64,000 nucleotides of DNA from Sthenelais limicola. Taxonomy: Eukaryota; Annelida; Polychaeta; Phyllodocida; Sigalionidae. The position numbers and the translations under genes are program-made. This document shows positions 27,703 through 42,200 of this stretch, piece by piece; the first letter of the stretch is position 1, and the number at the start of each line of letters is the position of its first letter. Location: positions 114,083,916 to 114,147,915 of the forward strand of contig OW804098.1 of assembly GCA_942159475.1 (NCBI GenBank), given 5' to 3'. The notes beneath the pieces are model-generated. The model did no database searches and had not been told where the DNA came from. It saw nothing but the letters and a program-made list of their open reading frames with translations.

Positions 27703-28042
27703 AGGGGAGTTGCATAGCCGCCATTTTGAATCGTGATTTGCATGGAATTATGGGAGTAATGGTACAGTATAAAATCAATTTAAAACATGTTATGTTCAGC
27801 ATAGACTATCAATGCTCTAATGTCAATAGCCATATGTTATACATGTTTCCATAACCATTGACTTCATCTATCCCATCATGCATTGGTTTTCATACTCATC
27901 TATACAATCTATCATATTGGTGAAAACAATTTTGCAATTTTTTAAAAAAAATGCTGCCAAATATATGTATAACAGACTTGAACTGAATCCGTCCCAGCAT
28001 GCACTGTGACAGACATGCGCAGTGAGACATGCAACTCCCCTA
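27702..28042. mobile_element. MITE family C, complete copy nested in family B
   Basis: TAGGGGAGTTGCATAGCCGC to its complement GCAACTCCCCTA, 341 bp. It interrupts a family B element. Confidence 0.8.
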
Positions 28043-28050
28043 TTGTACAT

Positions 28051-28277
28051 TTTCTGAGGACTTGACCCTAATGGTGTCTTGGGATGTTATTAGAGTTCCT
28101 GCACCCACTCTAAACCACTCCAGTCATTATCCAGCAGTTTAATACATAAAAAGCTTCAACTATTCTTTTTTATTTTTATACAGCCAATCTTCCGTAACTG
28201 ACAGTTGAACATAGACAGCATGTACAGTGTACAAAGAATGTTATGATCAATGGATGTCATGCACATATATGAGGATC
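28051..28277 (+). repeat. 227 bp dispersed repeat, copy 2
   Basis: Near-identical to 24748-24975, 3.3 kb apart, same strand. Confidence 0.8.
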
Positions 28278-30127
28278 ATGGGCTCTAGGGTAATAATCCA
28301 ATTATTATTATTACCATTGTCGTTAAGTAGAGGGTCCTGTCGGAATATAACCGTCGCTGACAGAGACATTAGACTCCATGTAGACCATATGTACAAAAAA
28401 TTGAAAATAAAGTTTCAATATATAATATAATGCAGAATGATATATATATGTATAAAAGTGGGACAATTGGCTGTATACCAACCTAGATACAACCTATATA
28501 ACCAATATAACACATTATTAATGGCTGTTATGGGGTGCGAATGTTTGTGACTTTGTGAGAACACAATAAATGAGGGCTACGTTTTATATTAAGCATGACA
28601 GAATCAGGCATCATGATCATCATCATAAAGTGGGAAAAATCATGGTATGGTTAGTTGTCACTGAATAAATGAAAGCAATTTCTACACAGTAATTGGCATA
28701 CAGATCCTCCCGCTGCCTGCCACATTGCTGACTCGCCAAGATTGTGAAATAAGTGGAAGATGAAGGCAGAATTGGGAAATTAAATATTTATTTAATTAAA
28801 GGAAGTTTATATAAAATATTTGTAATAAATAATTTGTATAAAAGAGTAAATCTTTGCGCACCGCTACCAGCAGTGCTTGTAATATGTCATGCGTCACAGA
28901 AAGATTACTACGCTATCCTATACTCTTAGGTTGCAAAAGAATGTAGTTTGAGATGTAATCCTATTTTTCATTTTAATTCATTTATCTTATCTAAAGCTAC
29001 ATTTCCAGCGTAAGAAGCGACCCAAAAATATTTTACTTGAGTTTTCATGAATTCATGTTTTTTTCTTGAGTATTTTTATCATTTTGTTTTTTGCTGATTT
29101 GCTGTAGTGGCGATCCTGATCGACAGGAATTAATAGTGCAATTAGTTGGCTTAGTTGGCTCAGTGTTATACATTTTCAATTCCAAAATGATTCCAAAAGT
29201 TTAAGAAGATGATAGAGAGTCAGACTTAAAAAAGGCGAGTCCTCTAAATAATTATTTTGGGAGATAATGAAATTTTACACCAAGAAGAACAGGTCCAAAT
29301 GCTGTAATACTCTATCTGGACATTGCGCAACCGACCCGACCCCTACAGGGCGGATTTAGACCACCTTTAAACTTCCTTACGTTGCTCAAATACCCCTGGT
29401 CTTCTCAGTTATACAGAACTCCCAGCCATGGACCTGTTTTTTATGTTTTCCCATCTAAATGGGCACCATTACATCGTCTTAATGGCAAGTTTTGTTCCTC
29501 ATGAGGCCTTTTCAGGGGACGACTTATGTATAATGTGGTACAGGAAAGTTGCAATTTTAAATATAAAGATTGGTTTAGACTCCCACCCCTGTCGGACCTC
29601 TCACACACACTGCACCTTCACTCACTCACATAGCCCAGTACCACACACTGCCCCTCCCGCTGCCTGCCACTGCCTGCTACTGCCTGCCACTAGTGTGTGT
29701 GTAGCATTGCCTCAAGGCTACACACACACTAGGCAGGTAGGCAGTCAGGTATCAAACACTAACCCATGGATTCTAATGTGAAGGGAGGAGTGAAGGGTGG
29801 GTGGCTGGTGGGCATGCAGTGTCATTCAAGGTGAGAAAAACGACAACTATAAGAACAAAAACAAATAATTACAGCAAGCAAAAGTACTACCGGGTAAAAT
29901 TTCTGGACGACCTTTGGATGGGTCTGGAGTGAATAGACTACTACATAGACAATAGAAATTAGCTGTAACTTTAGCTTTAAGATGAGATTAAGGACATTCT
30001 TATGATGTTTACCATCAGGACACTGAGTAAGTACTTGTAATTTTGTCATGAAAAATGATTTCTGCATGGGCAATTACTAGTAAAGTAAGCTTATGTTCTA
30101 TAGGATGACCTTAGACATGCACATATA
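28278..30127. other. No gene recognised
   Basis: AT-rich DNA. A short palindrome-rich stretch at 29640-29730 has repeated TGCCTGCCACT and ACACAC runs. No supported exon. Confidence 0.45.
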
Positions 30128-30365
30128 TGGGTCAGATTTTTAGAAAATGTAGAATTGGCCTTCACCAATCCTCTCAAATAACGCACTTTTAAGAAAGAAA
30201 TGAGCTTAAAAATGCAGTTTAACATAATAGAACTGACACTTAAAATGAATGCGATACCAAATATACTCAGATATACCTGGTATTATTCATTTTTCAGCCT
30301 AATTTAGGAGAATTTCCTAAATGTGTAGAGCTGCCAATTGTATATTTTCTGAAAATCCGACTCAT
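30128..30365. mobile_element. MITE family B, copy
   Basis: 238 bp, GGGTCAGATTTTTAGAAAAT to TATTTTCTGAAAATCCGAC. Confidence 0.8.
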
Positions 30366-30671
30366 ATATAATATACACAGTCCTGGAATTTGGTACATGT
30401 AGCAAAACACCCAAAAATGAGAGCATTCCTATAAAGAGCTCTTGTGGATAAAACACTTTTGACTCATTTGACTGTACCATATATTTCATTTATGTGTCAA
30501 CATATATTCTCAACCAAATTATATATATGTCTAGTTAGGATGGGTGTCACTAGAGGTCCCCAGCAGTGGTGGCTCCACTAGTGTTCTCAGGACCTCCACT
30601 TGACCTCCTGCTAGCAACCAGACTGGACTTGTCATTGACCATATCAATTTGAAATTTGTTTTTCTTTAAAT

Positions 30672-31083
30672 GTGATCCGTTTTAGGTAAATAGGTCACAA
30701 GTCGCAAAATATGGCTTTTGAGATATCACCATATTTGAAGAGAGGAAATCAAGCTGAGTCCAATGATAGTAAACATGAAGGACATTTAAGAAGTGTTTGT
30801 ATATTTTATGCTTGATATATTTATTTTTGAAAAAAAAAGTTTGCAATGTTTCTGCATGGATGGGCAATTACGTGTAACATAACTAAATATACTCCATACG
30901 AAGGCCTTCAAAATGCAAGGATATATTTAATACAATGTCCCGAAATTTGTTACATGGATTAATATGACTATAAGTGCTAAACCCTAAAAAATCAGAACGT
31001 TTCAATAAAGAGATCTTGTGAAGCAAACACTATGAAAAATATCAATTTTGTGACTTGTGACTCATTTTCCTGAAACACATCAC
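30672..31083. mobile_element. MITE family A, complete copy
   Basis: 412 bp, GTGATCCGTTTTAGGTAAAT to CTGAAACACATCAC, flanked by AAAT on both sides (4 bp duplication). Confidence 0.85.
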
Positions 31084-31445
31084 AAATGTAGTTGGCCTAG
31101 TCCAGCCAAACTATGGCCTCCATGAAATGGAACAAGATTACCCTGTAGGCCCATAATAGGCGACTATGTTTGTTAGGTCTCCCTTGGGGATTGGGTTACT
31201 AACTTTACATCGCTAACAATGTGGTTGTGACATTTTCATCGGGTAATACAGAATATTATATTGTAATTGTTTATTATAATTGTGTATTCCATTTGAGAGG
31301 TGTGATAAGTGGGGCACACTTAAATATTGTTATCATAAAGTGGGATAAATATTCGAATTTGGTTTTCTTTTAGCTTTTAGATATTTTATGACAACTCAAA
31401 ACCCCAAACAAAGGTTTATGTATCAATAATTGTCTATGCTAGGGG

Positions 31446-31541
31446 CATATAATAAATAGTGAATGAAACTCAGTACTAGTAATTGAATATTTATTGGACT
31501 TGATATTCAATTACTAGCACCTCATTCCATTCTCTCGATAT
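31446..31541. mobile_element. Palindromic element family E, copy 3
   Basis: AGTAATTGAATATTTATTGG and its complement flank ACTTGATA, forming a compact fold-back. Confidence 0.65.
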
Positions 31542-32064
31542 AACTATGATATAAGGCTGCTAAAGTCTATGGGCATACCATACCAACCACTAGAGAGGTA
31601 TGATAAAAAGAGATGGGACTATGAATTACCTGTATTACTCTGGTAATACCTTCTTATACATAATCTAAGAGATTTGACTGAATTTAACTACTATGAAACT
31701 TCCCATTTGTTACATAATTTAGTCAATACAAACAAAGCCTTGCACAATTCTACTCTGGCCTGTGCAGAGTGACATGCATCTGAGTTAGAATCACTCCTGC
31801 CATTATTGCCCCATCCCCTCTCCTCATTCACCCTTCACTTTCATACAAGGCACAGGAAGCTAGCAAGCACTGGGTTTGTGTCTTACTTTATTCACTCTTG
31901 CATATCCATAGCCACTCGAGATCGAAAATTGATAATATAGTACACTATTTAGACAAGACACTTAAAATTATCTCCAAAATACCACTGTAAAATCTATAAA
32001 ATGAAGAGTGAGTAACAAACACACTGTTATACCTCCTTGTGTAATATCAATATCCCATATGCAT

Positions 32065-32336
32065 GTGATATGTTGCAGAAAAATGAGTCACAAAAATGCA
32101 TCTTGAGTTATCATCATATTTGAAAAGATGTCATCAAGCCGATGATGGTAAAACGTAGGACATCTAATGAGTATTTCTATGTTTAAGGACATTTATAAGT
32201 AACATAGCTAAATATACTCTGCAAGATGACCTAGAAATGCATGGATATATTGATACACTAACTTGGAATTTGGTACAGGTATTTTTGCTACGAGAAGCGT
32301 TAAGCACCTTAAAGATGAAAACATTTCACCAGATTT
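32065..32336. mobile_element. MITE family A, right end lost
   Basis: GTGATATGTTGCAGAAAAATG and interior landmarks are present. The right end is replaced by palindromic element E at 32338. Confidence 0.65.
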
Positions 32337-32337
32337 A

Positions 32338-32452
32338 TCTTGTCTTGATTCGTCCGCATAAGCACTCTGCCTACGGCATCAAGCTTATGCGGACGAATCT
32401 CGTCCAATAATTTGTTTATTATTGCTGGCTTTTCCATTCTCTCTATTTATAT
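32338..32452. mobile_element. Palindromic element family E, copy 4
   Basis: CGTCCGCATAAGCAC / GCTTATGCGGACG stem, with AATAATTTGTTTATTATTGC to the right. Confidence 0.7.
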
Positions 32453-32642
32453 TTCATCTATATCCATACCTGTACCAGGGATAAAACATTATTTGAAATC
32501 TACTATACTCTGTTACCATAATGTTACACCAGTTGTAACATATTGCAAAATATCCATCAAATTAAAGGAATAAACTCAAATTCTCTCCTCTTTATGAAAG
32601 TTTACCCTTTGTGAAAGCATAACTTATTTTGTTTTAAAATCT

Positions 32643-32785
32643 GAGTCAGGCTGGGAGGGAGGGCGCTGTCTGATCTAATTATTGTTATCAGTGCTAATTT
32701 GATCAGTGGGTAGGGGGGGCCAAGAGGGATGGGGGGACTGCAACCTTGGGTTTGGGGTAAGGGAGGGGAGGAGGGAAGGCAAGGG
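32643..32785 (+). promoter_or_regulatory. G-run cluster upstream of the CARD-NACHT promoter
   Basis: Repeated G runs (GGGTTTGGGGTAAGGGAGGG near 32749 and others) fit G-quadruplex patterns. It ends about 160 bases before the TATA box. A regulatory role is inferred only from position. Confidence 0.35.
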
Positions 32786-32945
32786 TCATCTATCATGTGG
32801 ACAATGCATGGCCTCAACATGATGGGGAGCTGGGGTCAGTCTACCTGGAAGAGAAGAATTCTCCCTTAGCCAATTAGAATGGGACAGCACAGCGGAAATA
32901 TTTCTAGGAACCTTTGTTTGTGAATACTTAAATACAATGCTCGAG

Positions 32946-32953
32946 TATAAATA
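32946..32953 (+). promoter_or_regulatory. TATA box of the CARD-NACHT gene
   Basis: TATAAATA in context GAGTATAAATAAAG. A start of transcription is expected near 32975. A non-coding first exon would run to about 33086, where AG/GTAACTGG gives a possible donor. Confidence 0.5.
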
Positions 32954-33209
32954 AAGCTAAACGCCAAGCCACTGACACTCCTTGCCTGGGCTTGAGCTGA
33001 TGACTACAACCGACTTCATTCTTCCAACTACTAGAATACCAAATCTCGGGGCAAATTGCCTATTAGTTTCTCACAATATAATGTAGGTAACTGGGACATT
33101 ACTAGGTAACTCACTGTAAATTGGCTGTTAATGCAAGTTCGGCTAAATTCCAAATTTGTATCATTTGCTATAAAACACATTGTATTCAAAAAATACTGTT
33201 ATATTCCAG

Positions 33210-33247
33210 GTCTGTAACAAGGGTGTACTTCTCCACACGTTAACATG
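33210..33247 (+). CDS. CARD-NACHT gene, leader exon ending in the start codon
   Basis: The acceptor ATATTCCAG ends at 33209 and the donor GTGAGT begins right after ATG at 33245-33247 (context TTAACATGG, A at -3). It leaves in phase 0, which is exactly what the CARD exon at 34680 needs, giving a protein starting M-E-E-S-T. Confidence 0.6.
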
Positions 33248-36200
33248 GTGAGTGATAGTTGATCTTAATCTTGTTGTCAAAAGTTCAGTATCATGAGAAC
33301 AAATCTATGGAAAGTGATAGCCGGTGACAGTATAGTATAGTTTTTAACTTGCTTCTATCAGTATACTGGTGCATGTAAGTCAGATCTCCTGAAAATGTAC
33401 AATTTGTCTTCACCAATCCTCTCAAATATCCCAAATTTAAGATAATAATGAGGTTCAGAATACAGTTTAACAGCAGAATATATATTTTAAAACATCACAA
33501 TACCAAATATACTCAGATATGTCTAGTGTTCATAATCTTTCAGGCGAATTTAGCAGGATTTCTTAAAAGTGTAAAGCTGCCAATTCTGACAAATTCTGAC
33601 AAAATCTGACCCATGTGCAGTAAAGAACTTTGGTGACCCATTAAGCATTAGTTGAGGAATACCCAAGGCAGAACACCTTTTCTCCAGAATCCTAGACACC
33701 CTGACATAAAACATCCTGAAGTATTTAATGCTTTTAGGCTCATTTTGGCAGGATCACATTCACTAATGCTGGCACATCCCCCCTAAGGACCCGCAAAGTC
33801 TACTAACCAACTGCTTTATGATATTACAATCCCCATGTCTTGCAGATGCTATTGTAGTGAGACACAGCAGTAGGTGGAATTGAATTGCTGCCCGTGAGCC
33901 CATAATCTTCTCATGCTATTGAATCTTTTTGTTTATTATAGCCAGTGTACTTTGTGCCAGTCTACCAATATTCCAATTTGGTCATTTGCAAGGATGTTTC
34001 GTGTTTGCTGTAAAAAATTCTAAATAAAAACAAAATGCTCAGGTGAATGAATATGATTATGCACAATCAGTGCACCAACAGGCCCAGAATGTTTTTGGTC
34101 ATACCCCCTTCTTTTTTATTTGGGACACCCTATTTTTGTTGGTTTTTAAACTACTATCTAACTTGTCTGTGGCAGTACATTTTGGTTTAGTGTAGTGTGT
34201 TTTGTGGATCTGAATGTTTTGTGAGTTCTCTTGGCCTAGTGTGTTATAGCCCTAGGTGTTTTTTAGTGCAGACTGGAAGGTGTTTGGGTTTTCTATATTT
34301 TTTAGATTGTCTGGGAGGCAGTTCCAAAGCTTGGCTGTCTGTTAACCTGGGGATTTTTTGAGGGCTTCAGTTTTGGGTCTGGGTAACGGGAAGTTAAATG
34401 GTAAGGTACATGTTACACATTGGGTTAACCAGAGCTTATCTAATGGGAACCTAACCGGGAAGCAGTGACGCCACAAATGAGTCTTGACCTTGACCGTCAC
34501 CAGCTTAGCATGCCACAGAAGCTTCCAAATTAAAATACATTTTTAACTAAAGACTCTACACTACATTTTTTACTTTCTCATGACCTCTAAACCCATAGTT
34601 TCAGAGGACTAGCACATCCTATCCAAATATTTTACATTGGATTGGGCCGCATCAATGAGATGAATCTACTTGATTGCAGGAGGAAAGCACTTTACTTAAA
34701 CACCTTGATAACGTGGAAGTCAAGTTGATGAACCATACTATGGATGTCAACAGCAGCCTCCTTGCCAACCTGAGGGGAAAAATCAGACTTGATATAAACA
34801 CCATTGATAAGATAGAAGTAGGTTATATTTCTGTACATAGCATGGCCTTTAAGCATATGGGTCAGATTTTCAGAAAATGTACAATTCAACTTCGCCAATC
34901 TTCTCAAATAACCCAAATTTCAGACAAAAATAAAGTTTAAAATACAGTTCAACCTAACCAAACAGATTGCTAGAATCAATGCAATGCCGAATATCCTTCA
35001 CACTTATCAAATTTCAGAATTAAATTGTTAAATGTGTACAGCTGCCAATTGTATATTTTCTAAAAATCTGACCCGTATGTAGTAAATCTGAAAATAGAAT
35101 TAAAATAGGAATAGGAATTCAACATAAACAAGATGTTGAAAAAAGAATCATTATTGATTCTAACAAAACCAAACCTTGAAACTAGTATAAGATTAATGAC
35201 TGACATTGTGTGGCTGCAGGTGCACAGTTTGGTGTATAATCTCGAAGTGAAGCCAATGCATTATACATCAATCAGTGCACCAGGAGGCCTGAAATGGAGG
35301 TTATTAATCTTTTCAGTCTCTACCTTAGGTGGTTATAGCTCCAAGATTTTCAAGTCAGCGATTAAAGTTAGTCTGAACATTAGATGAGACCAATGCTATA
35401 TGGTTCATAGTGAACCATAGTAACCATAATAACCATAGTAACCATAGCGAAAATACTTGAAAGCTGTATCCACACGCAACTGTCAAATTACTTGACAACA
35501 ACTTGATAACTGAGAACCAATACGGGTTTAGGAGGGGAAAATCCATTGTCGAAGCCCATGATAATCTACTAAACTATGTATACAACAACTTAAATAGTAA
35601 AAGAGCAACTGATTTAATATTCCTAGACTTCAAAAAAGCGTTTGATACGGTTAATCATAAATTACTTCTGCAGAAACTTCTAAACTACGGCATAGACCAA
35701 AATTCATACCAATGGTTCAATAACTACCTGTCCGATAGATGTCAGAGAGTGGTGCTGAGAGGTGGATCATCCTCCCTTAAACCCGTCACATGCGGTGTCC
35801 CCCAGGGAACCTCCTTGGGGCCGCTACTATTCAGCGTTTATATCAATGATTTACCAGAGGTCGTTAAATCAAGCAAAATTCAGTTATTTGCCGATGACAC
35901 TGTATTATTTGATGATAGGGCACTCGGGGCAGCCAAGATAAAATCACTACAAACTGATCTAGATTGTATAGTAAAATGGTGTGCGAATAATAAGATCTCG
36001 CTCAATATCACAAAATGCAAAAGCCTAACCATCAGGTCTAAGATAGAGCACAACAACACTGTACAGTATAATATTGACGATCAAACAATGGGTGATGTGG
36101 AAGCTTACAAATACCTTGGAATCGAGCTAGACAGACAGCTCAATTACAAAAAATTCATGTGTAAAAAAATCAACACTGTAAGATCTAGAGTGAGGGCCAT

Positions 36201-39200
36201 GTCCAAACTGTATGGGGCGTGTAGTAAAAGAACATTATTACTCATCTATAAAACAATGATTTTGCCTATAATAGATTATGGCGATGTATTTTATGGTTCT
36301 ACGACCCAGGCATACCTACAAAAGCTTCAGACGTTGCAAAACTCTGCGCTAAAAATAATTTTACACCTCCCAAAGTACACTAGTACAAACGATATACATA
36401 AGGAGCTAAAAATTATCTCGTTAAAAACACGACGCGAGACACATGGTTTGGAAAGGGCCTTCATAAGATCATTGGATGACCAATATACTGACAACAGGGC
36501 TATAGGACACTTTCCGTAGATCGTACCTCTATTCCATGCCCACCTTATGGAACTCTCTTCCTAGCGAAGTCCAATCAATACCAAATAGGAAGGAGTTCAG
36601 AGGCTACCTGAAAAATAGGTACCCTCTTGACTTCGATCCCCATCTTAAGAAATCTTAGAAAAAGTTGAGAAGACATATCAGATGTTATCACCAACCAAAC
36701 AACATTCATTGTATGACTTGTTGATGGTAATGTGGGGGGGGGGAATATAATTAGCCAAGGAATGTAAATCCTTTCTACAGCATGATCGATATAACGATAA
36801 CACCAGGGAAGGGGGGTTGAAATCTTTACTGTTTTATTTAATTGACTGTAAATATATGTTACTGTAGTGGTTCTCCACCACTATGAACACCACGGCGTGA
36901 TAACTCAAATGTTCTTAACATTCACAATGTATTTAGCCTCCAGTACAGGAGCTAATGTACAAGAGAAATCAAGCCTTGTGATATCATTGTACTTACTCTG
37001 GACAAGACAACTACACGACTATAACTTATAATATTATCCGCTGTTACAAAATGATTGACACTCTAACTAAACACGGACCTCAAACAGTCTCATACATCAT
37101 GACTGACCACTGAACACTTATTTTCAAATACTTACTAAATATAATATAATTATGTTCAACAAGCAAGATTTGCCTGGAAGACCTGCATGTCACTTGACTT
37201 GCAGATGGTATGTTCTTTTCTGATTGTAATGTATTGTCTGTTCAGAATAAAAATCCTATATATATATAATAATACGCAATGTGTCTATGTGTCAAAAGAG
37301 CGAAAAGCTATAATTAATACCAGGCACCTGTTGCTCCCATACTCATGTCCTTTCTATATATCATTTGTATAGTTGCCAGTAAACACACCTGATGAGAAGG
37401 TGTGCTTACTGCTGGATTGGGTCAGACCTAACGCGGTGGAACGCTATCCTCCATTGGTAGACTCCCTGTATCGGGATGGTCAGTATAGAGCTGCTGACCT
37501 CCTCTCCAGTGCCTTAGGGGCATATGGTGGTACCTTCACCGACGGTAATAATTAAATTTCCATCATAAGCTATCATACACATCAATGGATTACTGATTTT
37601 ATTTGACCACTATTTCTATCAATAAATAAATGTTTTTTTTCCAACTAGATGATCAGCATCGAGTGCCTCACTTCCTGTTCGGTCCCTCAGGAGCATTTGG
37701 AGATGCTGTTACCTCCAGTGTAACACAGTCTAATGGTAAAAATCATATTTTAGCCTCCTACAACACTACATTACTTATTTGACGATCATACCACTAGAGG
37801 AATTATTACATACATATGTCATTTCAGGGGTGCTAATCAGGGGTGCTATTTGAAAAGTCAAATTGTACCAAGCCGAATATCCACAAGATTGATGGAAAGT
37901 AATTGTGATAAGAGTGATGAAAATCGAGTTCTCTTGTTCATTTAGTATGCAATAAATACCTAATAGCACTCTGTTTGGTATGCAATCGATCTCGATGTTG
38001 GGTCAAATCGTACTCCACCCCTTTGGGGGGTCGTGCGATTGGACCATTTCAATCGATTACATACCTCCATCATGCCATTAGGTATAAGAACAAATTGAGA
38101 GATTGACCAAAATGTTGGTCTGAGTATGTCCTCTATGTGGAATTTACCCATTGATGTATATATTTGGAGCTTATAGTTGATACTTCAATCGCAATCTAAA
38201 AAATGCTGTGATCTATTCATGTTATATCTAATATGAGTAACAATATGATATATTAATACCATGAAGAAATATATATACTCTTATACTTATCCAAAATGCA
38301 CCTTGTAGATATGCCATGGGTGAAGGAGTTAGTGGCTGAGAATTTGCATTTCTCTCGAAACTTGCGGATCTTCAAGACAGATCTTGGTTATGATCACTAC
38401 AGGGACAACATAGTTGAAACATTCACAAAACTCAAATTGGTGGCAGGGAATCCTGCATCTCAGCAGATGTAAGTATTCTTTATAAAAAATAGTTTTGAAG
38501 GAATGTTTCATTCAACAAAGATATACCCCCTCACTAGCTGCAGACATCCATAATCCTAGCAGACAATTAGGGTTCTGGACAATTTAAGCATGCCCATTTA
38601 ACAAATTTATTGTGCAAAGCCAAATTTTGTGTTTTTCACTTGTTACTATGGCAACTAGATATAATTTTGGAACAACTTTAGTTATTTTTTAATCATGACA
38701 TGAAATATAAACCATTTATACTACCTTCATGAAATTAAATCCTAGCAGAACTTCAAAATTATTTGATCAGTAGACTAGTAATATTTGTAGGGTTAAATAA
38801 TTGTATGGTGCCTGCAGTTTCTATGTCATTAATCTGTGAAAACTGAAGCAAAAAAAACGAGGCAGATAAATAGGCCATTCACTTTCACAATACATTAAAA
38901 GTACAGTAAAAGATGAACAAAAGGACAGTGTTCTAATGCTAGTTCTAAAATTTCTTCATTGTTGGTTGAGGAATAAGGGAGATATAACACAAATTATGAG
39001 TTCACCTTTTTGTCAAAAACCAACCAACATGCAATAATGAAGTGTTTCTAATTTTACACACTTTTCATTTGTCAGTCAGCAGGGGTTGCGTGGGGACCAG
39101 AGGATCTATGATCTATTTTTTAATAGATCTACTCTTGTTTCCCACAATATTAAAAGATATATTTTGGCAAACTGGGTATCCATTTGAATCTGTGGAACAG

Positions 39201-42200
39201 GGGGAAACGTTTTTTTTCCTTAGTCAAAACCAATATTTCTTGTTAGCTATCATACGTGAGAGAGAGCCTATAGGATTTTGTCATAGGAATGGAAATTTCA
39301 GACAATCACATTTAGCCAAATGGAGTTTCTTGAATTCAAGGTTTTTATCATGTATTCTGATACAAACATTTCCATTAGAATATTACATAATTATTCGTAA
39401 AAAAATGTACAACCTAAACCTACACATTTAATTACAGCACAAGCTCCAGATATATAAAAATGGAGGAGGCACTTGACCACAGCGATGGCGCTAAGGTTGT
39501 TCTATTTCAAGCTGTTCCTGGGGCAGGCAAATCCTGCTCCATGCTCAACTCAGCAAATGTCTGGGGGAAGGCTAAAGTAGAGGGTGCAGAGGTTCCTTAT
39601 ACAATTTTGAGGGATGTGAAAAGTCTAGTTTACATTAGACCTGAGGATTGTCAGCCTAAATTAGCTGAGACTGTCAGGGGAATCTTTGAGGAAAGATGTG
39701 TGGCTCACAGCCAAGAGGCTTTCAATCATTTTCAAACCCACCCTGAGCAGACCGCCATGGTCTTTGACTCAGTAGATGAAATTTACCAAAACAAAGATGT
39801 GATCGAAGACCTGAGAAGAGAAATGAGAGAGGGCAAGAGAGTTATAATTGCGGGAGTGAGAACAAATCACCCAGTGTTGCATGAACTGCATGGTAACTGG
39901 AGACAAAGAACCATCGAAGTACAAGGATTTGACCAATCTGGTATACTACAATATGTTGACAAGTTTTGTACTTCTAGCTCTAATGACTTTAACCAAGAAG
40001 AATCTGAGAAAATCAAAATGGATTTCAAGTCCTCAATTGATAGCGACAGAAGGCTGTCTGGCTTATTTACTATCCCGCTGGTTCTAGCTATGGTTTGCTT
40101 ATTGATCAAGGCAGGTGAACTTGCCACTGCAAACCTCAGGGGTCTTACAAAGCTTAAGATTTATGAACTGGTAGAAAAGTTAATTTGTGAAAGAGAGAAG
40201 CTCACACCAACTCCGGACCAGTTTCTAAAATTCCATAAATTCTGTTTATCACATATGTGTGAAGGAGGAGTATTTTTTGAAAATGATATGGTAAAGAAAG
40301 GCATTGAGAATCCTGCCGACATGCCATTTGTTATTCTAGGGAAAAAAGATCTATCAAACCCAGCCACAGGCTGTAGAATCATATGGCCCCATATCTCATT
40401 CATGGAATACGGGGCAGCAAAATATCTGAAGGAATGTGGAGATTCATACATGAATCAGGTTCTCAAATATCTATCTAGCAAACCAGAATTGAATAATATC
40501 TTTGTTTTTCTTCTCGAGATGGTTGACCCTGACACGAAAAAAATGATCGATATTGTTAATTGGGTCCTAGCCTTGCAGTCAACATTCACAGCACCCAGAC
40601 ATTGGTCATGGTCATGCCCTGGTAATATTATCAAAAAGGTTTTGACATTGATTTCTGGAAATCAAATTGATCACTTTTTTGAATGGTCAACTGCAACACA
40701 AGGAAAACTATTGTCAAAGTCTTTAGTTCCCTGCCCCACATGTTGGACAAAGACAGGATTTGCTTCCACTACCCAGGGACAGACAGCAATAAACAATGCA
40801 CTGAACTGCTTGAGTCTGTTGTCAAGTTCTGAAGAAAGAAAAACTGTTTACCATAAAACAATCACCAAAATATTGCCATCAAAGTAAGTTACTTGAAATT
40901 TATGCTAACTTAACATTAGTTGACCATTCCAGAAACTTCCAAGCAACATTTTCTAACAAATGTGATCCGTTTTAGGAAAATAGGTCACAAGTCGCAAAAA
41001 TGGATTTTGAGATATTATCATATTTGAAAAGATGAGCTCAAGCTGATTCTAATGGTAGTAAACATCAAGGACATCTAAGTGGTGTTTCTATATCATAAGT
41101 TTGATATCTTTAGTTTTGGAAAAAAGCGTTATTGATATTTTTGCGTGGATAATTACTAATAAAGTACCTAAATGTACTCCATAAGATGACCATAGAAATG
41201 CATAGATATATTTAATACATTTCCCTGATGTTTCGTACATGTACTAATGTTACTAGCAGCATTAAGTACCTCAAAGATTAGAATCTTCCAATAAAGATAT
41301 CTCATAAATAAATCACTTTGAAAGATATCCATTTTGCGACTTACGACTCATTTTCCTGAAACACATCACAAATGATTTCAGAACATATTCTAATTAAGTG
41401 TTGGTTTATACATTCAAATTTTAGGATTGAAAATTGATTTTATTACCAGCTCTCCAATGGTTTTATTTGAAGACATTGTTCTTACAGGTTTGGTGAAAAT
41501 GGTTTGATGTTCAAGGTTCCGAGCACTGAGAGGTCTGTTAGAATTACTGAAAAAACACCAGGCTGCATTAGTCTTCATGCAAACCGTCCCATTGACCTTG
41601 TGTCAGCTAATGTTTTCACAACAGTCTCTGCTAAAATGATATCATCACTAGTTATTGAATCTGACCTGAGGGACAAGGTGTACACAAAGGAGGAGCACAT
41701 AACAACAGCTGCAGAATGTCTCCAGGTGTTGGAGGAGGTCAGAAGAAATGCCCCAGTACTTGATGAAGGAATGCTGGCCATATCTTCTCCTGTGCAGGCA
41801 ACCAATAATGCTTTTATCCTCGCTGTATTAGAATGTCATGAGCAACTGTCCGACCATGGAGTGATGCAGGTCAGTATTGGAGATAGCAAAGGTGGTCTTT
41901 TCAATTGCAAAAGCTGGAAGATTGCTGACCAAACAAAACCTGCACTTTTGATGAAGTCACCAGAACTGGCCACCAAGATAAGGTAAGGCTATTATAGGTT
42001 CAGAGCAGTATCCTCAGCTAAGTTATGTAAAACATCAGCTAGACATCATGCCACTATCAATGTTGCAATTTCAAATCTTCAAGGTTCAAGTTCATCGCTA
42101 GCTTTCCATGAGTTTTGTTTTGCTTGATTTGTTCCTATAGGTTTGATGAAAATGGTATGATCTTTAAGGTCCCTGGTACTCAGAGGTTGGTAAGAATAAC

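Noticed and set aside
29428..29781. 117-codon frame with Cys/His-rich end
   Set aside because: No splice or domain support; low-complexity CACA and TGCC repeats keep it open.
39042..39431. 129-codon plus-strand frame before the NACHT exon
   Set aside because: It lies in the intron directly upstream of the acceptor at 39437, is in no phase with it and has no motif.
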